From the NCBI RefSeq assembly GCF_037081715.1, contig NZ_JAZDDH010000001.1:2170001-2234000 (forward strand): a DNA stretch of 64,000 nucleotides. Reading direction: 5' to 3'. This DNA comes from Halalkalicoccus sp. CG83 (GTDB lineage Archaea; Halobacteriota; Halobacteria; Halobacteriales; Halalkalicoccaceae). Position numbers and translations under genes: made by a program. Shown piece after piece: positions 1 through 9,013 of the stretch. Below the pieces are notes generated by a model. It had not been told where the DNA came from and did no database searches. It saw nothing but the letters and a program-made list of their open reading frames with translations. Each line of letters begins with the position of its first letter. Positions within the stretch are counted from its first letter, which is position 1.

Positions 1-32
1 TACCGTCGGTCCTCGCGGAGCGGGTCTAGCCG

Positions 33-1007
33 ATGAACGTCCTCGTTACGGGCGGCTGTGGCTACGTCGGAAGCGCCCTCCTCCCACACCTGCAGGCGTC
101 CGAGGAGGTCGATCGGCTCATCGTCCTCGATGACCTCTCTACCGGCACTCCGCGAAACCTCTTCGGCCTCGACGTCGCCGACGGGTTCGCCTTCCGATCG
201 GGCGACGTCCGCAACTACGGCGACGTGGAGAACGCGGTCCGCGATGCGGACGCCGTGATCCACCTCGCGGCGATCACCGGCGCGGCGAGCACGCACGACC
301 GGCCCGAGGAGACCCGCGCGGTCAACTACGAGGGGACGAAGAACGTCCTCACGGCCGCCGAGAAGTTCGGCATCGGAAACGTCGTCTTCGCCTCCTCCTG
401 TAACAGCTACGGGCGCGCCGCGAGCGAGGACATCGACGAGAGCGTCGAGCCGGCGCCGATCAACCCCTACGCGGAGACGAAACACGACTCCGAGTCGCTG
501 CTGCGCGAGTTCGTCTCCTCGACCGGCGCCGACGCGACGGCGCTGCGGATGAGCACGAACTACGGGCTCGCTCCCGGGATCCGATTCAACCTCGTGGTCA
601 ACCACTTCGTCTTCCGTGCGCTGACGGGACGCCCGCTCACCGTCTACGGCGACGGCAGCAACTGGCGCCCGTTCATCCACGTCAGGGACGCCGCACGCGC
701 GTTCGCCCACGCCGCGCTCTCGCCGGAGCGGTGGTCACACCTCGTCTACAACGTCGGTTCGAACGACGAGAACTACCGCATCGCCGAGGTCGCACGCGTG
801 GTCCGCGACGAGATCGACGCCGACCTCGACGTCACCTACCTCCAGGACGAACACCCCGGTCCGTCGTACCACATCAACTTCGATCGGCTGGCCGAGACGG
901 GGTTCGAGACGCGATACACCCTCCCGAGGGGGGTTCGCGAACTGGCGGAGGCGTTCTCCGAGAGCCGGAAGGGAACGCTCGAGGGGAAGGGGATGATCGA
1001 GCCATGA
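33..1007 (+). CDS. NAD-dependent epimerase/dehydratase (extended SDR)
   Basis: 324-aa extended short-chain dehydrogenase acting on a nucleotide-activated sugar, probably in the cytoplasm. The Rossmann glycine motif TGGCGYVGS lies at residues 6-14 and the catalytic Tyr/Lys pair YAETK at 146-150. The length is typical of UDP-glucose 4-epimerase relatives. Its stop overlaps the ATG of the next epimerase by 4 nt, so the two are co-translated. With AglB and a glycosyltransferase nearby, a role in making sugar donors for N-glycosylation or surface polysaccharide is likely. The exact substrate cannot be read from the sequence. Confidence 0.9.
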   Translation: MNVLVTGGCGYVGSALLPHLQASEEVDRLIVLDDLSTGTPRNLFGLDVADGFAFRSGDVRNYGDVENAVRDADAVIHLAAITGAASTHDRPEETRAVNYEGTKNVLTAAEKFGIGNVVFASSCNSYGRAASEDIDESVEPAPINPYAETKHDSESLLREFVSSTGADATALRMSTNYGLAPGIRFNLVVNHFVFRALTGRPLTVYGDGSNWRPFIHVRDAARAFAHAALSPERWSHLVYNVGSNDENYRIAEVARVVRDEIDADLDVTYLQDEHPGPSYHINFDRLAETGFETRYTLPRGVRELAEAFSESRKGTLEGKGMIEP

Positions 1008-1996
1008 GCGAGGCCTCGACCGACGAGACGACGCGACCGACCGTCGCCGTCACGGGTGCGGCGGGCTACATCGGAAGCCGCGTCGTCACCCGCCTCCGAG
1101 AGGTCCACCCGGACTGGGAGGTCCGCACGTTCGACAACTTCTACAAGGACGGACTCCGCACGCTCGACGGCCAACCCGTGACGTATCTCGACGTCCGGGA
1201 CCGGTCGCAGTTGGAGGCCGCCCTCGAGGGGACCGACGTCGTCCTCCACCTGGCGGCGGTGAGCGGCGTGGACGACTGCGACGAGAACGCCGACCTGGCC
1301 TACGAGACGAACGTCGTCGGGACGAGCAACGTCGCGTGGTTCTGCCGCAAGAGCGGCGCGGGCCTCGTCTTCCCCTACAGCATGGCGGTCATCGGCACTC
1401 CCGAGTCGTTCCCGATCACGGTCGACGCCAAGCGCGAACCGCTCAACTGGTACGGACGGACGAAGCTCGCGAGCGAGCGCGACATCGAGACGTTCGCCGA
1501 CGGCGCCTTCCCCGCCCACCTCTACATGAAGTCGAACCTCTACGGCGAACACGTCACCGAGGGTCGGCACGTCTCGAAGGGGACGGTGATCAACTTCTTC
1601 GTCGAGCGGGCGCTCGCTGGCGAGCCCCTCACGGTGTACGAGCCCGGAACCCAGTCGCGGAACTACGTCCACGTCAAGGACATCGCGGAGGCGTACGTCC
1701 ATAGCGTCGAGCGGCTGCTCGAGCAGCGCGAGGCCGGCGAGACGGGGACCTGGAAGTACGAGCTCGCGAGCGATCAGGAGATGAGCGTCCGACGGGTGGC
1801 GGAGCTCGTCCGCGACGTCGCCACGGAGGAGCTGGGCGACGCGCCGGAGGTGACGCTGGTCGAGAACCCACGCAGCGACGAGACGCTCGTCGAGGAGTTC
1901 TCCGTCGACACCTCGAAGGCGCGCTCGGAGCTCGGATGGGAGCCGACCCACAGCGTCGAGTCGACCGTTCGGGACCTGCTCCGCGGCGAGGACTGA
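1004..1996 (+). CDS. NAD-dependent epimerase/dehydratase (extended SDR), second copy
   Basis: 330-aa extended SDR enzyme. TGAAGYIGS at residues 17-25 binds NAD(P) and Tyr150/Lys154 (YGRTK) is the catalytic pair. The chosen ATG sits in an ATGA overlap with the upstream epimerase stop. A longer open frame upstream overlaps that gene deeply and is not credible as coding. It differs enough from its neighbour to be a separate enzyme rather than a recent duplicate. It probably works on a sugar nucleotide in the same surface-glycan pathway. Confidence 0.9.
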   Translation: MSEASTDETTRPTVAVTGAAGYIGSRVVTRLREVHPDWEVRTFDNFYKDGLRTLDGQPVTYLDVRDRSQLEAALEGTDVVLHLAAVSGVDDCDENADLAYETNVVGTSNVAWFCRKSGAGLVFPYSMAVIGTPESFPITVDAKREPLNWYGRTKLASERDIETFADGAFPAHLYMKSNLYGEHVTEGRHVSKGTVINFFVERALAGEPLTVYEPGTQSRNYVHVKDIAEAYVHSVERLLEQREAGETGTWKYELASDQEMSVRRVAELVRDVATEELGDAPEVTLVENPRSDETLVEEFSVDTSKARSELGWEPTHSVESTVRDLLRGED

Positions 1997-2102
1997 AGCC
2001 CGATCGCCGTCCGGACGCCAGGACGGCACGTCGTTCCTCCCGGCCCCGCCGGCAGGTCCCGCATCCCGAAGGTTCATATCGATTACCTGTGTACTTCGTT
2101 AC

Positions 2103-2249
2103 ATGACGTTCGACATCGATTCGGAGGAGGACCGGAAACGCCCGGAGCGGCTGGAAGACCTGGAAGGTCTGGAAGAGGGCGCGGGCTGTGTCGAGATCTG
2201 GGAGGCGCTGAGCGAACGCCGGTCGGGAGCGGAGTCAACGGAGGACTGA
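2103..2249 (+). CDS. Small acidic hypothetical protein, 48 aa
   Basis: 48-codon frame starting ATG and ending TGA, rich in Glu/Asp/Arg, with a more hydrophobic segment GCVEIWEAL near residues 28-36. The sequence CATATCGATTAC about 20-30 nt upstream could serve as a promoter A/T box. The composition and GC3 pattern are those of a haloarchaeal gene. No family is recognised. It stands alone between the epimerase pair and the convergent glycosyltransferase. Confidence 0.55.
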   Translation: MTFDIDSEEDRKRPERLEDLEGLEEGAGCVEIWEALSERRSGAESTED

Positions 2250-2348
2250 CGGAGGGAATCCCCCTCGGCCAGCACCTAGCGGCTCGGACTGCGGGGATCG
2301 AGAGTCGCTCCGTCCGAGCCGTCGTGACCCAGAACGCCTCCGCCGTTC

Positions 2349-4421
2349 TCACTCCCCGCGGACGGCACGCAGGATGGAACGGTATCGCTCCACCGCCGCG
2401 GCGTGGCTGTACTCGCGCTCGGCCAGCGCTCGCGCGTTCGCGCCGACGTCCGACAGGTCGTCCCTGGCGAGGATCGACTCCAGATCGCGGCGGATCGCCT
2501 CAGGATCCCTGCTCCGCATGAGAAAGCCGGTCTCGCCGTGTCGAACGACGTCCGGCACGCCCGAGACGGGCGTCGCGTACGCCGGCGTTCCGCAGGCGAG
2601 CGCCTCCAGAATCGTCGTCGGAAGTCCCTCGGTCGGCTGCGAGGGCATGACCAGCAAGCGGAGTCGGGCCAGCTCTGCGGGGACGTCCTCGTGGTCGATC
2701 CAGCCGGTGACCTCGACCGAGCCCCGTTCGATCTCGTCGGCGAGTTCCGATTCGAGCCACGGCCGTAGATCGCCGTCGCCGATGAACCGAAACGTGACTC
2801 CCTCCGGAAGCGACCGGGCGACCGCGGCGAGCTCGCGGATCCCCTTCTCCTCGTCGAGCCGGCCGAGGAAGCCGACGACACGCTCGCGTTCCTCGTACGG
2901 GACCGACGGCGAGAACCGATCGACGTCGACGTATCGCGCGCCCTCGGGGTGGACGGTCGGCGAGTCGGGGTCCAGTCCGAGCTGTCTGGCCATGTTCGGC
3001 GTGTAGGTGACGACGGCGTTCGCGCTCCGGAACCCGGCCCGCTCGAGCGCCCTCACGGCCCCGGCGAGCACTCTCGCCACCGGCGAGGGGAGACGCTGCT
3101 CCCAGTTGAGCCGGAGGGTGAGCGGGACGTCCCCCCGTGGCTCGATCAGGACCGTCTTGCCGTAGAGCCGTGCCGCGAGCACCGGGAGCAGATAGGAGGT
3201 CGCGCCGAAGAACAGCACGACGTCCTCGTCGCGACGGACGACGACGCGACACATCCGGAGCTGGTTGGCCAGAAACCGCGTGGCCGCCACCGGAACGCTG
3301 TCGCCGGCGCCCTTCGACGTGATCTCGACGAGTTCGTACTCCTCTCTGATGGTCGAGTTCGCCGGGAGGTCGGCGGTCACCAGACTGACCGGCGAGACGG
3401 CGGAGAGGACGTCGAGCAGCGTCCTCGTCGCGTTCTCGCCCGACGAGCTCAGCGGATGGGTGACGACGCAGACGCCCCGTTCGCCGACGTCGCCGTCCGA
3501 CGCTCGCCACTTCGTGAACCCGTACAGGTAGCCCGCGGCGACCGCGGCGGTGAAGACGTACAGTGCCACCAGCTGCAGCGCCTTCGCCACGGAGGGCGAG
3601 TCAACCAGCCCCCTGAGACGCCGCGGCGTCGCGCTCGTGAGGAGGTAGCCGAGGAAGTCGGCCTCCTCGCCGCCCTCGTCGTCGACGAGCACCTCCATCG
3701 CCCGCTTCGAGTACCCCTGCCAGAACGCCCGGTCGAGGAGCCAGTCGGGCACCGTGCGGTAGTCGTAGACCTTGTGTGCGACCGTCGCGCTCGGGACGTA
3801 CCAGACGCCCTCGCCGTAGCGCTCGCGCAATCGTGCACAGAGCTCGGTCTCCCCTCCCTGAAGGTTCTCGTCACCCTTTCGTCCCCCGATGCTCGCGTCG
3901 AACCCGCCGAGCTCCAGGAAGACCTCGCGGTCGAACGAGATGTTGGAACCGAACGTGTTCCGGACGTACCCCTCGCCGTCGGCGAAGCCGGCGTGCGTGA
4001 CGCCGACCAGCCAGTGGAACTCCTCCGGGAGGAAGGCCGGTCGTCCGGCGACCCACTCGGGAACCATCCGCCCGCCAACCGCGCGGACGTCACGCGTCTC
4101 GTAGCGCTCGACCAGCTCCTCGATCCAGCGTTCGTCCGCGACGGCGTCGTCGTCGATGAAGGCAACGACGTCACCGGAGGCCAGTTCGGCGCCCGTGTTT
4201 CGACTCTCGAGCAATCCGCGGTTCTCCGCGTTGCAGTGGACCACGACGTCCTCGCGATCGCCGTACTCCTCGCGAACGCGTTCGTAGACCGGTTCGGTTC
4301 CGTCGACGACCACGACGAGTTCGACGTCGTCGTGGCTCTGGGAGAGGACGCTCTCTACGGCCTCGTTGAACTCGTCGTACATGTCCATCGCATACGTACA
4401 GAGAACGACGGAGACTCTCAT
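2349..4421 (-). CDS. Bifunctional glycosyltransferase: GT2 domain fused to GT4 domain
   Basis: 690-aa protein with two transferase modules. Residues about 1-250 are a GT-A fold family 2 domain: VVLCTY near the N-terminus and the acidic FIDDDA near 88-93 for metal and nucleotide-sugar binding. A hydrophobic stretch near 280-305 may anchor or link the halves. Residues about 310-690 are a GT-B family 4 domain, with the donor-site pattern EGLPTTILEALACG near residue 610. ATG at 4421 is chosen; an in-frame GTG lies one codon upstream. Position beside aglB suggests two successive sugar additions to a lipid-linked glycan. Fusion of the two GT types in one chain is uncommon. Confidence 0.88.
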   Translation of the reverse strand: MRVSVVLCTYAMDMYDEFNEAVESVLSQSHDDVELVVVVDGTEPVYERVREEYGDREDVVVHCNAENRGLLESRNTGAELASGDVVAFIDDDAVADERWIEELVERYETRDVRAVGGRMVPEWVAGRPAFLPEEFHWLVGVTHAGFADGEGYVRNTFGSNISFDREVFLELGGFDASIGGRKGDENLQGGETELCARLRERYGEGVWYVPSATVAHKVYDYRTVPDWLLDRAFWQGYSKRAMEVLVDDEGGEEADFLGYLLTSATPRRLRGLVDSPSVAKALQLVALYVFTAAVAAGYLYGFTKWRASDGDVGERGVCVVTHPLSSSGENATRTLLDVLSAVSPVSLVTADLPANSTIREEYELVEITSKGAGDSVPVAATRFLANQLRMCRVVVRRDEDVVLFFGATSYLLPVLAARLYGKTVLIEPRGDVPLTLRLNWEQRLPSPVARVLAGAVRALERAGFRSANAVVTYTPNMARQLGLDPDSPTVHPEGARYVDVDRFSPSVPYEERERVVGFLGRLDEEKGIRELAAVARSLPEGVTFRFIGDGDLRPWLESELADEIERGSVEVTGWIDHEDVPAELARLRLLVMPSQPTEGLPTTILEALACGTPAYATPVSGVPDVVRHGETGFLMRSRDPEAIRRDLESILARDDLSDVGANARALAEREYSHAAAVERYRSILRAVRGE

Positions 4422-4525
4422 CACCGGGGCTCCGCCCGGTGGTGGGTTATTCCTTCCGTTACTTCCGTGGAGATCGAACGGGCGAGCGTACGGATCGCGC
4501 CCCTCCGTACGCCCCGATTACATAA

Positions 4526-4534
4526 GGCTTATAG
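4526..4534 (+). promoter_or_regulatory. Box A (TATA) promoter of aglB
   Basis: GGCTTATAG is centred about 27 nt before the AglB ATG at 4558, the spacing expected for an archaeal TBP site driving a leaderless transcript. It also supports the 4558 start over earlier in-frame codons. Confidence 0.6.
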
Positions 4535-4557
4535 AGAGATTGGACCTCTCCGAGCCA

Positions 4558-7287
4558 ATGCGTGACGAGACCGCCCGGCAGCCCGGGTCGGAACGTCCCG
4601 CGACCGTCCCGACCGCGTTGGAGCGGTGGTACCACGTTCCGGTGCTCGCCGCGCTCCTGGCGTTCATGCTGTGGACGCGGACGCGAGCGTACGACCGGTT
4701 CGTCCGGGCGGACGGGACGATCGTTCTGGACGGCGTCGATCCCTGGTACCACTATCGGACGACCCTCTACACCGTCGTGAACTGGCCGTGGAGCATGCCC
4801 TACGAGGTCTGGTCGGGTCACCCGTTCGGGACCCACGTCGATCACTTCGGCACCCTCTTCGACCTGCTCATCGCCACCGCCGCCCTCGTCGTCGGCCTCG
4901 GCGATCCCTCCTTGGCGACGGTGAACGTCGTCTTCGTGCTCGCGCCCGCCGTCTTCGGGGCGCTCGTCGGCGTTCCGACCTACCTCCTCGGCGAGCGCCT
5001 CGGCGGGCGTCTCGGCGGCCTCTCGTCGGTCGCGCTCCTCGCGCTGTTTCCGGGGACGTTCCTCCGGCGGAGCCTCGTCGGGTTCACGGACCACCACGTC
5101 GCCGAGACGCTGTTCATGGCGATCGCCGTGCTCGCGTACGTGGTCGCGCTGCGCGCGGCCGAGGCCCACGAACCGAGCTACGAGCAGGTCGTGCGACGCG
5201 ACCTCGACGGCCTTCGGACGCCGCTGACCTGCTCGCTGCTCGCCGGCTTCGCCGTGGCGCTCTACGTCTGGACGTGGCCCTCGGCCGTCCTGTTGGTGGG
5301 CGTCCTCGGCCTCTTCTTCGCGGTGGCGCTGACCGCGAGCGTCCTCGTCGGCGACGATCCCGAGGGCGTCGCGTTGGTCGGGGTCGTCAGCCTCGGGTTC
5401 GCGGGACTGCTCGTCCTCCCGACGACGAGCGTCTGGGGCTTCGCCGGATCGACGACCCAGAGCCTCCTCCAGCCGACGCTCGCGTTCGCCGTCGCGCTCG
5501 GCTGTGCGTTCATGGCGTGGCTCGGGCGCCAGTGGGAGCGCCGCGGGATCGCGAAGGCGTTCTATCCGGTCGCGATCGTCGCCATCGGAGTCGTGGCGTT
5601 CGGCGTAACCGCGTCCGCGCTCCCGAACCTCGTCGATACGCTCACGACCAACCTCTCGCGCGTCGTCCCGATCGGCGCGACCGAGTCGACGCTCACCGTC
5701 AGCGAGGCACAGCCCCCGGACGACGCCGTCGACCGAATGGTCGACGAGTACGGTCTTGCGTTCTTCACCGCGGTGGCGGCGCTCGTCCTCATGATCGGGG
5801 AGTACGTCCTCGATCCACGGCGCCGGTCCGAGTACCTCCTCGTCGTGATCTGGGCGGCGTTCGTCACGAGCATGGCGCTCACGCAGATCCGGTTCAACTA
5901 CTACCTCGCCGTCGTCGTGGCCGTCTGCAACGCGCGGCTGATCGGTCTCGTCTTCCGGATCGACCGCTCGATTCTGCCGGACCCTCGGGCCCTCCGGGGG
6001 GCTCACCTGACGCTGCTCGTTGCACTCCTGTTCGTGTTCTTCGCCCCGCTGGTCCCGCTGATCGGCCCCGTACCGAGTACGACCGTCGTCGAGGCCGGCC
6101 AGGCGACGGGTCCGAACGACAATGCGATACGCTGGGAGGGGTCGAACGCGTGGCTCGAGATGAACAGCCCCGCGCCCGGCGCGTGGGGCGGCGCGGACAA
6201 CGAGGACGAACTGGCGTACTACGGCACCTACGACGTCCCCGAGGACCGCGACTTCGCGTATCCGGAGGGGAGCTACGGCGTGATGTCGTGGTGGGACTAC
6301 GGCCACCTGATCACCGTCCAGGCCGAACGCATCCCCCACTCCAATCCGTTCCAGCAGAACGCCAGCTCCGCCGCCGCCTTTCTCACTGCCGACTCCGAGC
6401 AGCGGGCCGAACTCGTTCTCGAAGCGCTGCCCGTTGCCCGGGGTGGGGACCCCCTCTACACCCGCAGCGACGAGGAACTCGCGGCGCTCGCCGACGAGCG
6501 GACCGCCCAACAGGAGAACGAGGAGGTTCGCTACGTCATGATCGACGACGAGATGGCCGGCTTCAAGTTCGGCGCCATCACGACCTACGCCGGCGGCGGG
6601 AACGGCCCGTACGCCAGCTACCGGGAGGTCGAGACGCGCGAGGGCGAGATCATCAGGGCTCCGGCACGCAACCAGGCCTACGCCGACACCACCCTCTCGC
6701 GGCTCTACTACGACGACGCGGACGGAATGGAACGCTACCGTCTCGTCCACGAGAGCGACGGGACGACCCGGTTCGCCAGCGTCGCCGTCTCGCGTAACGA
6801 CGGCGAGAGCTGGCAGTCCAGACGGATCAATCGGGAACTGACGCCGAGCGTCGAACGCTCGATCTCCCGGCTCCGGGAGGATCCGAACGTCGACGTCGCC
6901 GTCTACGACGAGCGCGAGACCTCGAGCGTGAAGACCTACGAGCGCGTCGAGGGCGCCCGGCTGACCGGCAGCGTCGACGCCCCCGAGGGGTCGATCGTCA
7001 CCGCCGAGGTCGAGCTTACCGCCGAGGGGACGGGCCGGACGTTCACGTACACGCAGACGGCGCGCGTGGACGAGGACGGGGAGTTCGCGATGCGGGTGCC
7101 GTACGCAACCGAGGAGGACCGCAGCGTCGAGGAGGGCTACACCGACAGCGACGTTGCCGCAGACGGCCCCTACGAGATCCGGGTCGACGCCACGGACACG
7201 TCGGAGGCCGGGAGCGAGGACGAGTCCGTCGGGACGGCCGAGGTGCCCGAGAGCGCGATCTACGACGGCGAGACCGTCGGGATCTAG
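4558..7287 (+). CDS. aglB: Oligosaccharyltransferase AglB (STT3 family)
   Basis: 909-aa membrane enzyme that moves the assembled glycan from dolichyl (pyro)phosphate to Asn in Asn-X-Ser/Thr on the outer face of the membrane. About a dozen hydrophobic segments fill residues 28-520, followed by a large soluble domain. The first extracytoplasmic loop holds the acidic motif DGVDPWYHYR (58-67). The signature WWDYG is at 578-582, and the haloarchaeal DDEMAGFKF segment follows near residue 665. The end of the protein is a beta-rich domain of surface-layer type. Strong identification. The start is set by the box A at 4526-4534. Regulation may involve the adjacent ribbon-helix-helix gene, which is inference. 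Confidence 0.97.
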   Translation: MRDETARQPGSERPATVPTALERWYHVPVLAALLAFMLWTRTRAYDRFVRADGTIVLDGVDPWYHYRTTLYTVVNWPWSMPYEVWSGHPFGTHVDHFGTLFDLLIATAALVVGLGDPSLATVNVVFVLAPAVFGALVGVPTYLLGERLGGRLGGLSSVALLALFPGTFLRRSLVGFTDHHVAETLFMAIAVLAYVVALRAAEAHEPSYEQVVRRDLDGLRTPLTCSLLAGFAVALYVWTWPSAVLLVGVLGLFFAVALTASVLVGDDPEGVALVGVVSLGFAGLLVLPTTSVWGFAGSTTQSLLQPTLAFAVALGCAFMAWLGRQWERRGIAKAFYPVAIVAIGVVAFGVTASALPNLVDTLTTNLSRVVPIGATESTLTVSEAQPPDDAVDRMVDEYGLAFFTAVAALVLMIGEYVLDPRRRSEYLLVVIWAAFVTSMALTQIRFNYYLAVVVAVCNARLIGLVFRIDRSILPDPRALRGAHLTLLVALLFVFFAPLVPLIGPVPSTTVVEAGQATGPNDNAIRWEGSNAWLEMNSPAPGAWGGADNEDELAYYGTYDVPEDRDFAYPEGSYGVMSWWDYGHLITVQAERIPHSNPFQQNASSAAAFLTADSEQRAELVLEALPVARGGDPLYTRSDEELAALADERTAQQENEEVRYVMIDDEMAGFKFGAITTYAGGGNGPYASYREVETREGEIIRAPARNQAYADTTLSRLYYDDADGMERYRLVHESDGTTRFASVAVSRNDGESWQSRRINRELTPSVERSISRLREDPNVDVAVYDERETSSVKTYERVEGARLTGSVDAPEGSIVTAEVELTAEGTGRTFTYTQTARVDEDGEFAMRVPYATEEDRSVEEGYTDSDVAADGPYEIRVDATDTSEAGSEDESVGTAEVPESAIYDGETVGI

Positions 7288-7404
7288 CTCGGCCGGCGCG
7301 GACGGAGCCGACGGCGACGGGACGAAAACGCCACCGGCGTGGCGTTCGATCGGCCAGTCTACACGACCTACCGAAGCGACGTCGCGTGGCCCCGCCGATC
7401 CCGC

Positions 7405-7614
7405 TCAGCGGAGATAACCCAGGTCCCTGAGCTGGTCTGCGATCTCCTCGAACTCCGCCTCGGTGAGTTCGCCCCGTTTCTGGTGCTGGATCACGATGCT
7501 GCGGAGCAGGAACCGCACGAGGTCGCTCGTGCTCTGGAAGCTCGTCCCCTCGATGGTCTCCTCGACGCGCTCGGCGAGGTCCTTCGGGATCGAAACGGTG
7601 GTGTACTCGGTCAC
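7405..7614 (-). CDS. Ribbon-helix-helix (CopG/Arc-type) DNA-binding protein
   Basis: 69 aa from a GTG start; an upstream in-frame start would give 78 aa. The beginning TEYTTVSIPKDLAERVEE is the classic RHH pattern: a short strand that inserts in the DNA major groove, then two helices (DLVRFLLRSIVIQ is helix 2). The C-terminal third is acidic and helical. Such proteins act as dimeric repressors. It is convergent with aglB and divergent from the DUF368 gene, so it may regulate the latter or itself. The target is not visible. Confidence 0.8.
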   Translation of the reverse strand: MTEYTTVSIPKDLAERVEETIEGTSFQSTSDLVRFLLRSIVIQHQKRGELTEAEFEEIADQLRDLGYLR

Positions 7615-7772
7615 GTGCGGGCGTGAGCACTGCGGACCCAAAGCGGTTGTGCCCCGCGGGACGGCGTCGACGTCGGTCGCGTCGCTCGTGGGGAAGACAC
7701 TCCGTCACGAACTGCGGCGCGGGTCGTCGTCAGAGAGAACGGTTTTCCCCCTCCGTCCGAAACGGCGAGTCG

Positions 7773-8717
7773 ATGAGAGAGTGGGTCGTGATCTATCTGA
7801 AGGGAGTCTGTATGGGCGCCGCCGACATCGTCCCCGGCGTCTCGGGAGGGACGATCGCGCTGATCACCGGCATCTACGACCGGCTGATCGCCGCCATCGC
7901 CGCGATCGACCCGCGCGTGCTCGCCGGGCTGCCGGAGGTGGGAAGCGTGGACGGACGGGCCCGACTCCGCGAGGACCTGCTGGCGATGGACGTGCCCTTT
8001 CTCCTCGCGCTGGGTGCCGGTATCGGTACCGCCTTCGTGCTGATGTCGCGAGTCATCCACGCCGCGTTCGAGGCCTATCCCGCCGTGCTGAACGGCTTCT
8101 TCTTCGGCCTGATCGCCGCGAGCGCCGTGGTGATCTACCGGGCGATCAGGGTCGACACGCCCGGGCGGATCGCCGCCCTGCTCGGCGGTGGCGTCCTCGC
8201 GTTTCTCGTCAGCGGCGCGGCCGAGTCCGGCGGAAGTGCGAGCCTCGCGCTCGTCTTCCTCGCGGGTGCGATCGCCATCTCCGCCATGGTACTGCCGGGG
8301 ATCTCCGGCGCCGCCTTCCTCTACATCCTCGGGCAGTACCAGTACATGCTCGGGGCGCTCACCGAGTTCACCGACGCGCTCGTCGCGATCCCGAGCGGCG
8401 GAAGCGTCGACGCCGCCGTCACCCCGGGAATCCCCGTCGTCGTCTTCCTCGCGGGCGCGTCCGTCGGCCTGCTGACGATGGCTCGGGTGGTGAAGCGCGC
8501 GCTCGAGCGAAACCGGATGGCGACGCTCGGCTTCCTCGTCGGGCTGATGGTCGGAGCGCTTCGCCTCCCCGTCGAGGAGGCCGCCGCCGCCACCGGGACG
8601 CTGACGACGGGCCTGCTCGTCGCGATCGTCCTCGCCGCGGTCGTCGGGGTCGGCGTCATCCTCGCCTTCGACCGGTTCGGCGGGTCGCTCGACTACACCG
8701 AGGACACCGCCGTCTGA
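7773..8717 (+). CDS. DUF368 membrane protein (PopT-type polyprenyl-phosphate transporter candidate)
   Basis: 314-aa polytopic protein with 8-9 predicted membrane segments. The N-terminal signature KGVCMGAADIVPGVSGGTIA, and its repeat-like counterpart AMVLPGISGAAFLYILGQY near residue 170, mark DUF368. In bacteria this family (PopT) has been implicated in returning undecaprenyl phosphate across the membrane. Here it lies 0.5 kb after aglB, so recycling of dolichyl phosphate after N-glycosylation is a reasonable inference. ATG at 7773 is chosen because upstream in-frame codons lack hydrophobic or family-like sequence. Confidence 0.9.
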   Translation: MREWVVIYLKGVCMGAADIVPGVSGGTIALITGIYDRLIAAIAAIDPRVLAGLPEVGSVDGRARLREDLLAMDVPFLLALGAGIGTAFVLMSRVIHAAFEAYPAVLNGFFFGLIAASAVVIYRAIRVDTPGRIAALLGGGVLAFLVSGAAESGGSASLALVFLAGAIAISAMVLPGISGAAFLYILGQYQYMLGALTEFTDALVAIPSGGSVDAAVTPGIPVVVFLAGASVGLLTMARVVKRALERNRMATLGFLVGLMVGALRLPVEEAAAATGTLTTGLLVAIVLAAVVGVGVILAFDRFGGSLDYTEDTAV

Positions 8718-8763
8718 CTTCGGACGCCGAAACTACAGTAGCCTTCGGCTCCGTAGCTACGGT

Positions 8764-9012
8764 ATGGGAGACGCCGATACGGAGCGAGAGGAGACCACCT
8801 GGTTCGACGCGGCCGACTCGGTGATCGATCGGAACCTCGCGCGCGACGAGACGATCGAACTCACCGCCGAGGACCTCACGGTGGACGTCCCGACCGAGTT
8901 CGGTGAGAAACCCCGGGCGACCGTGCGGTTCAACGGCACCGTCAGGATCAGTTCCGAGGGGCTGTCGGGCCCGCTGTTCGCGTGGCTCGACTGGTGGGAC
9001 GAGCGCGAGTGA
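8764..9012 (+). CDS. Hypothetical acidic protein, 82 aa (paralogue of the 21954 gene)
   Basis: 82-aa acidic, soluble protein of unknown function. Its central pattern (D-DR near the middle, then VDVP, then NGTVRIS) matches the 73-aa protein at 21954-22175 (YDRL, VDVPSKTG, DGTLRIT), so the two are members of one small haloarchaeal family. The end WLDWWDERE is tryptophan rich. It starts 46 nt after the DUF368 gene on the same strand and may be co-transcribed. No catalytic motif is visible. Confidence 0.7.
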   Translation: MGDADTEREETTWFDAADSVIDRNLARDETIELTAEDLTVDVPTEFGEKPRATVRFNGTVRISSEGLSGPLFAWLDWWDERE

Positions 9013-9013
9013 G

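Noticed and set aside
4459-6750. 763-codon minus-strand open frame inside aglB
   Set aside because: Antisense of a well-supported gene. It is composed of Arg/Gly/Glu repeats without any motif.
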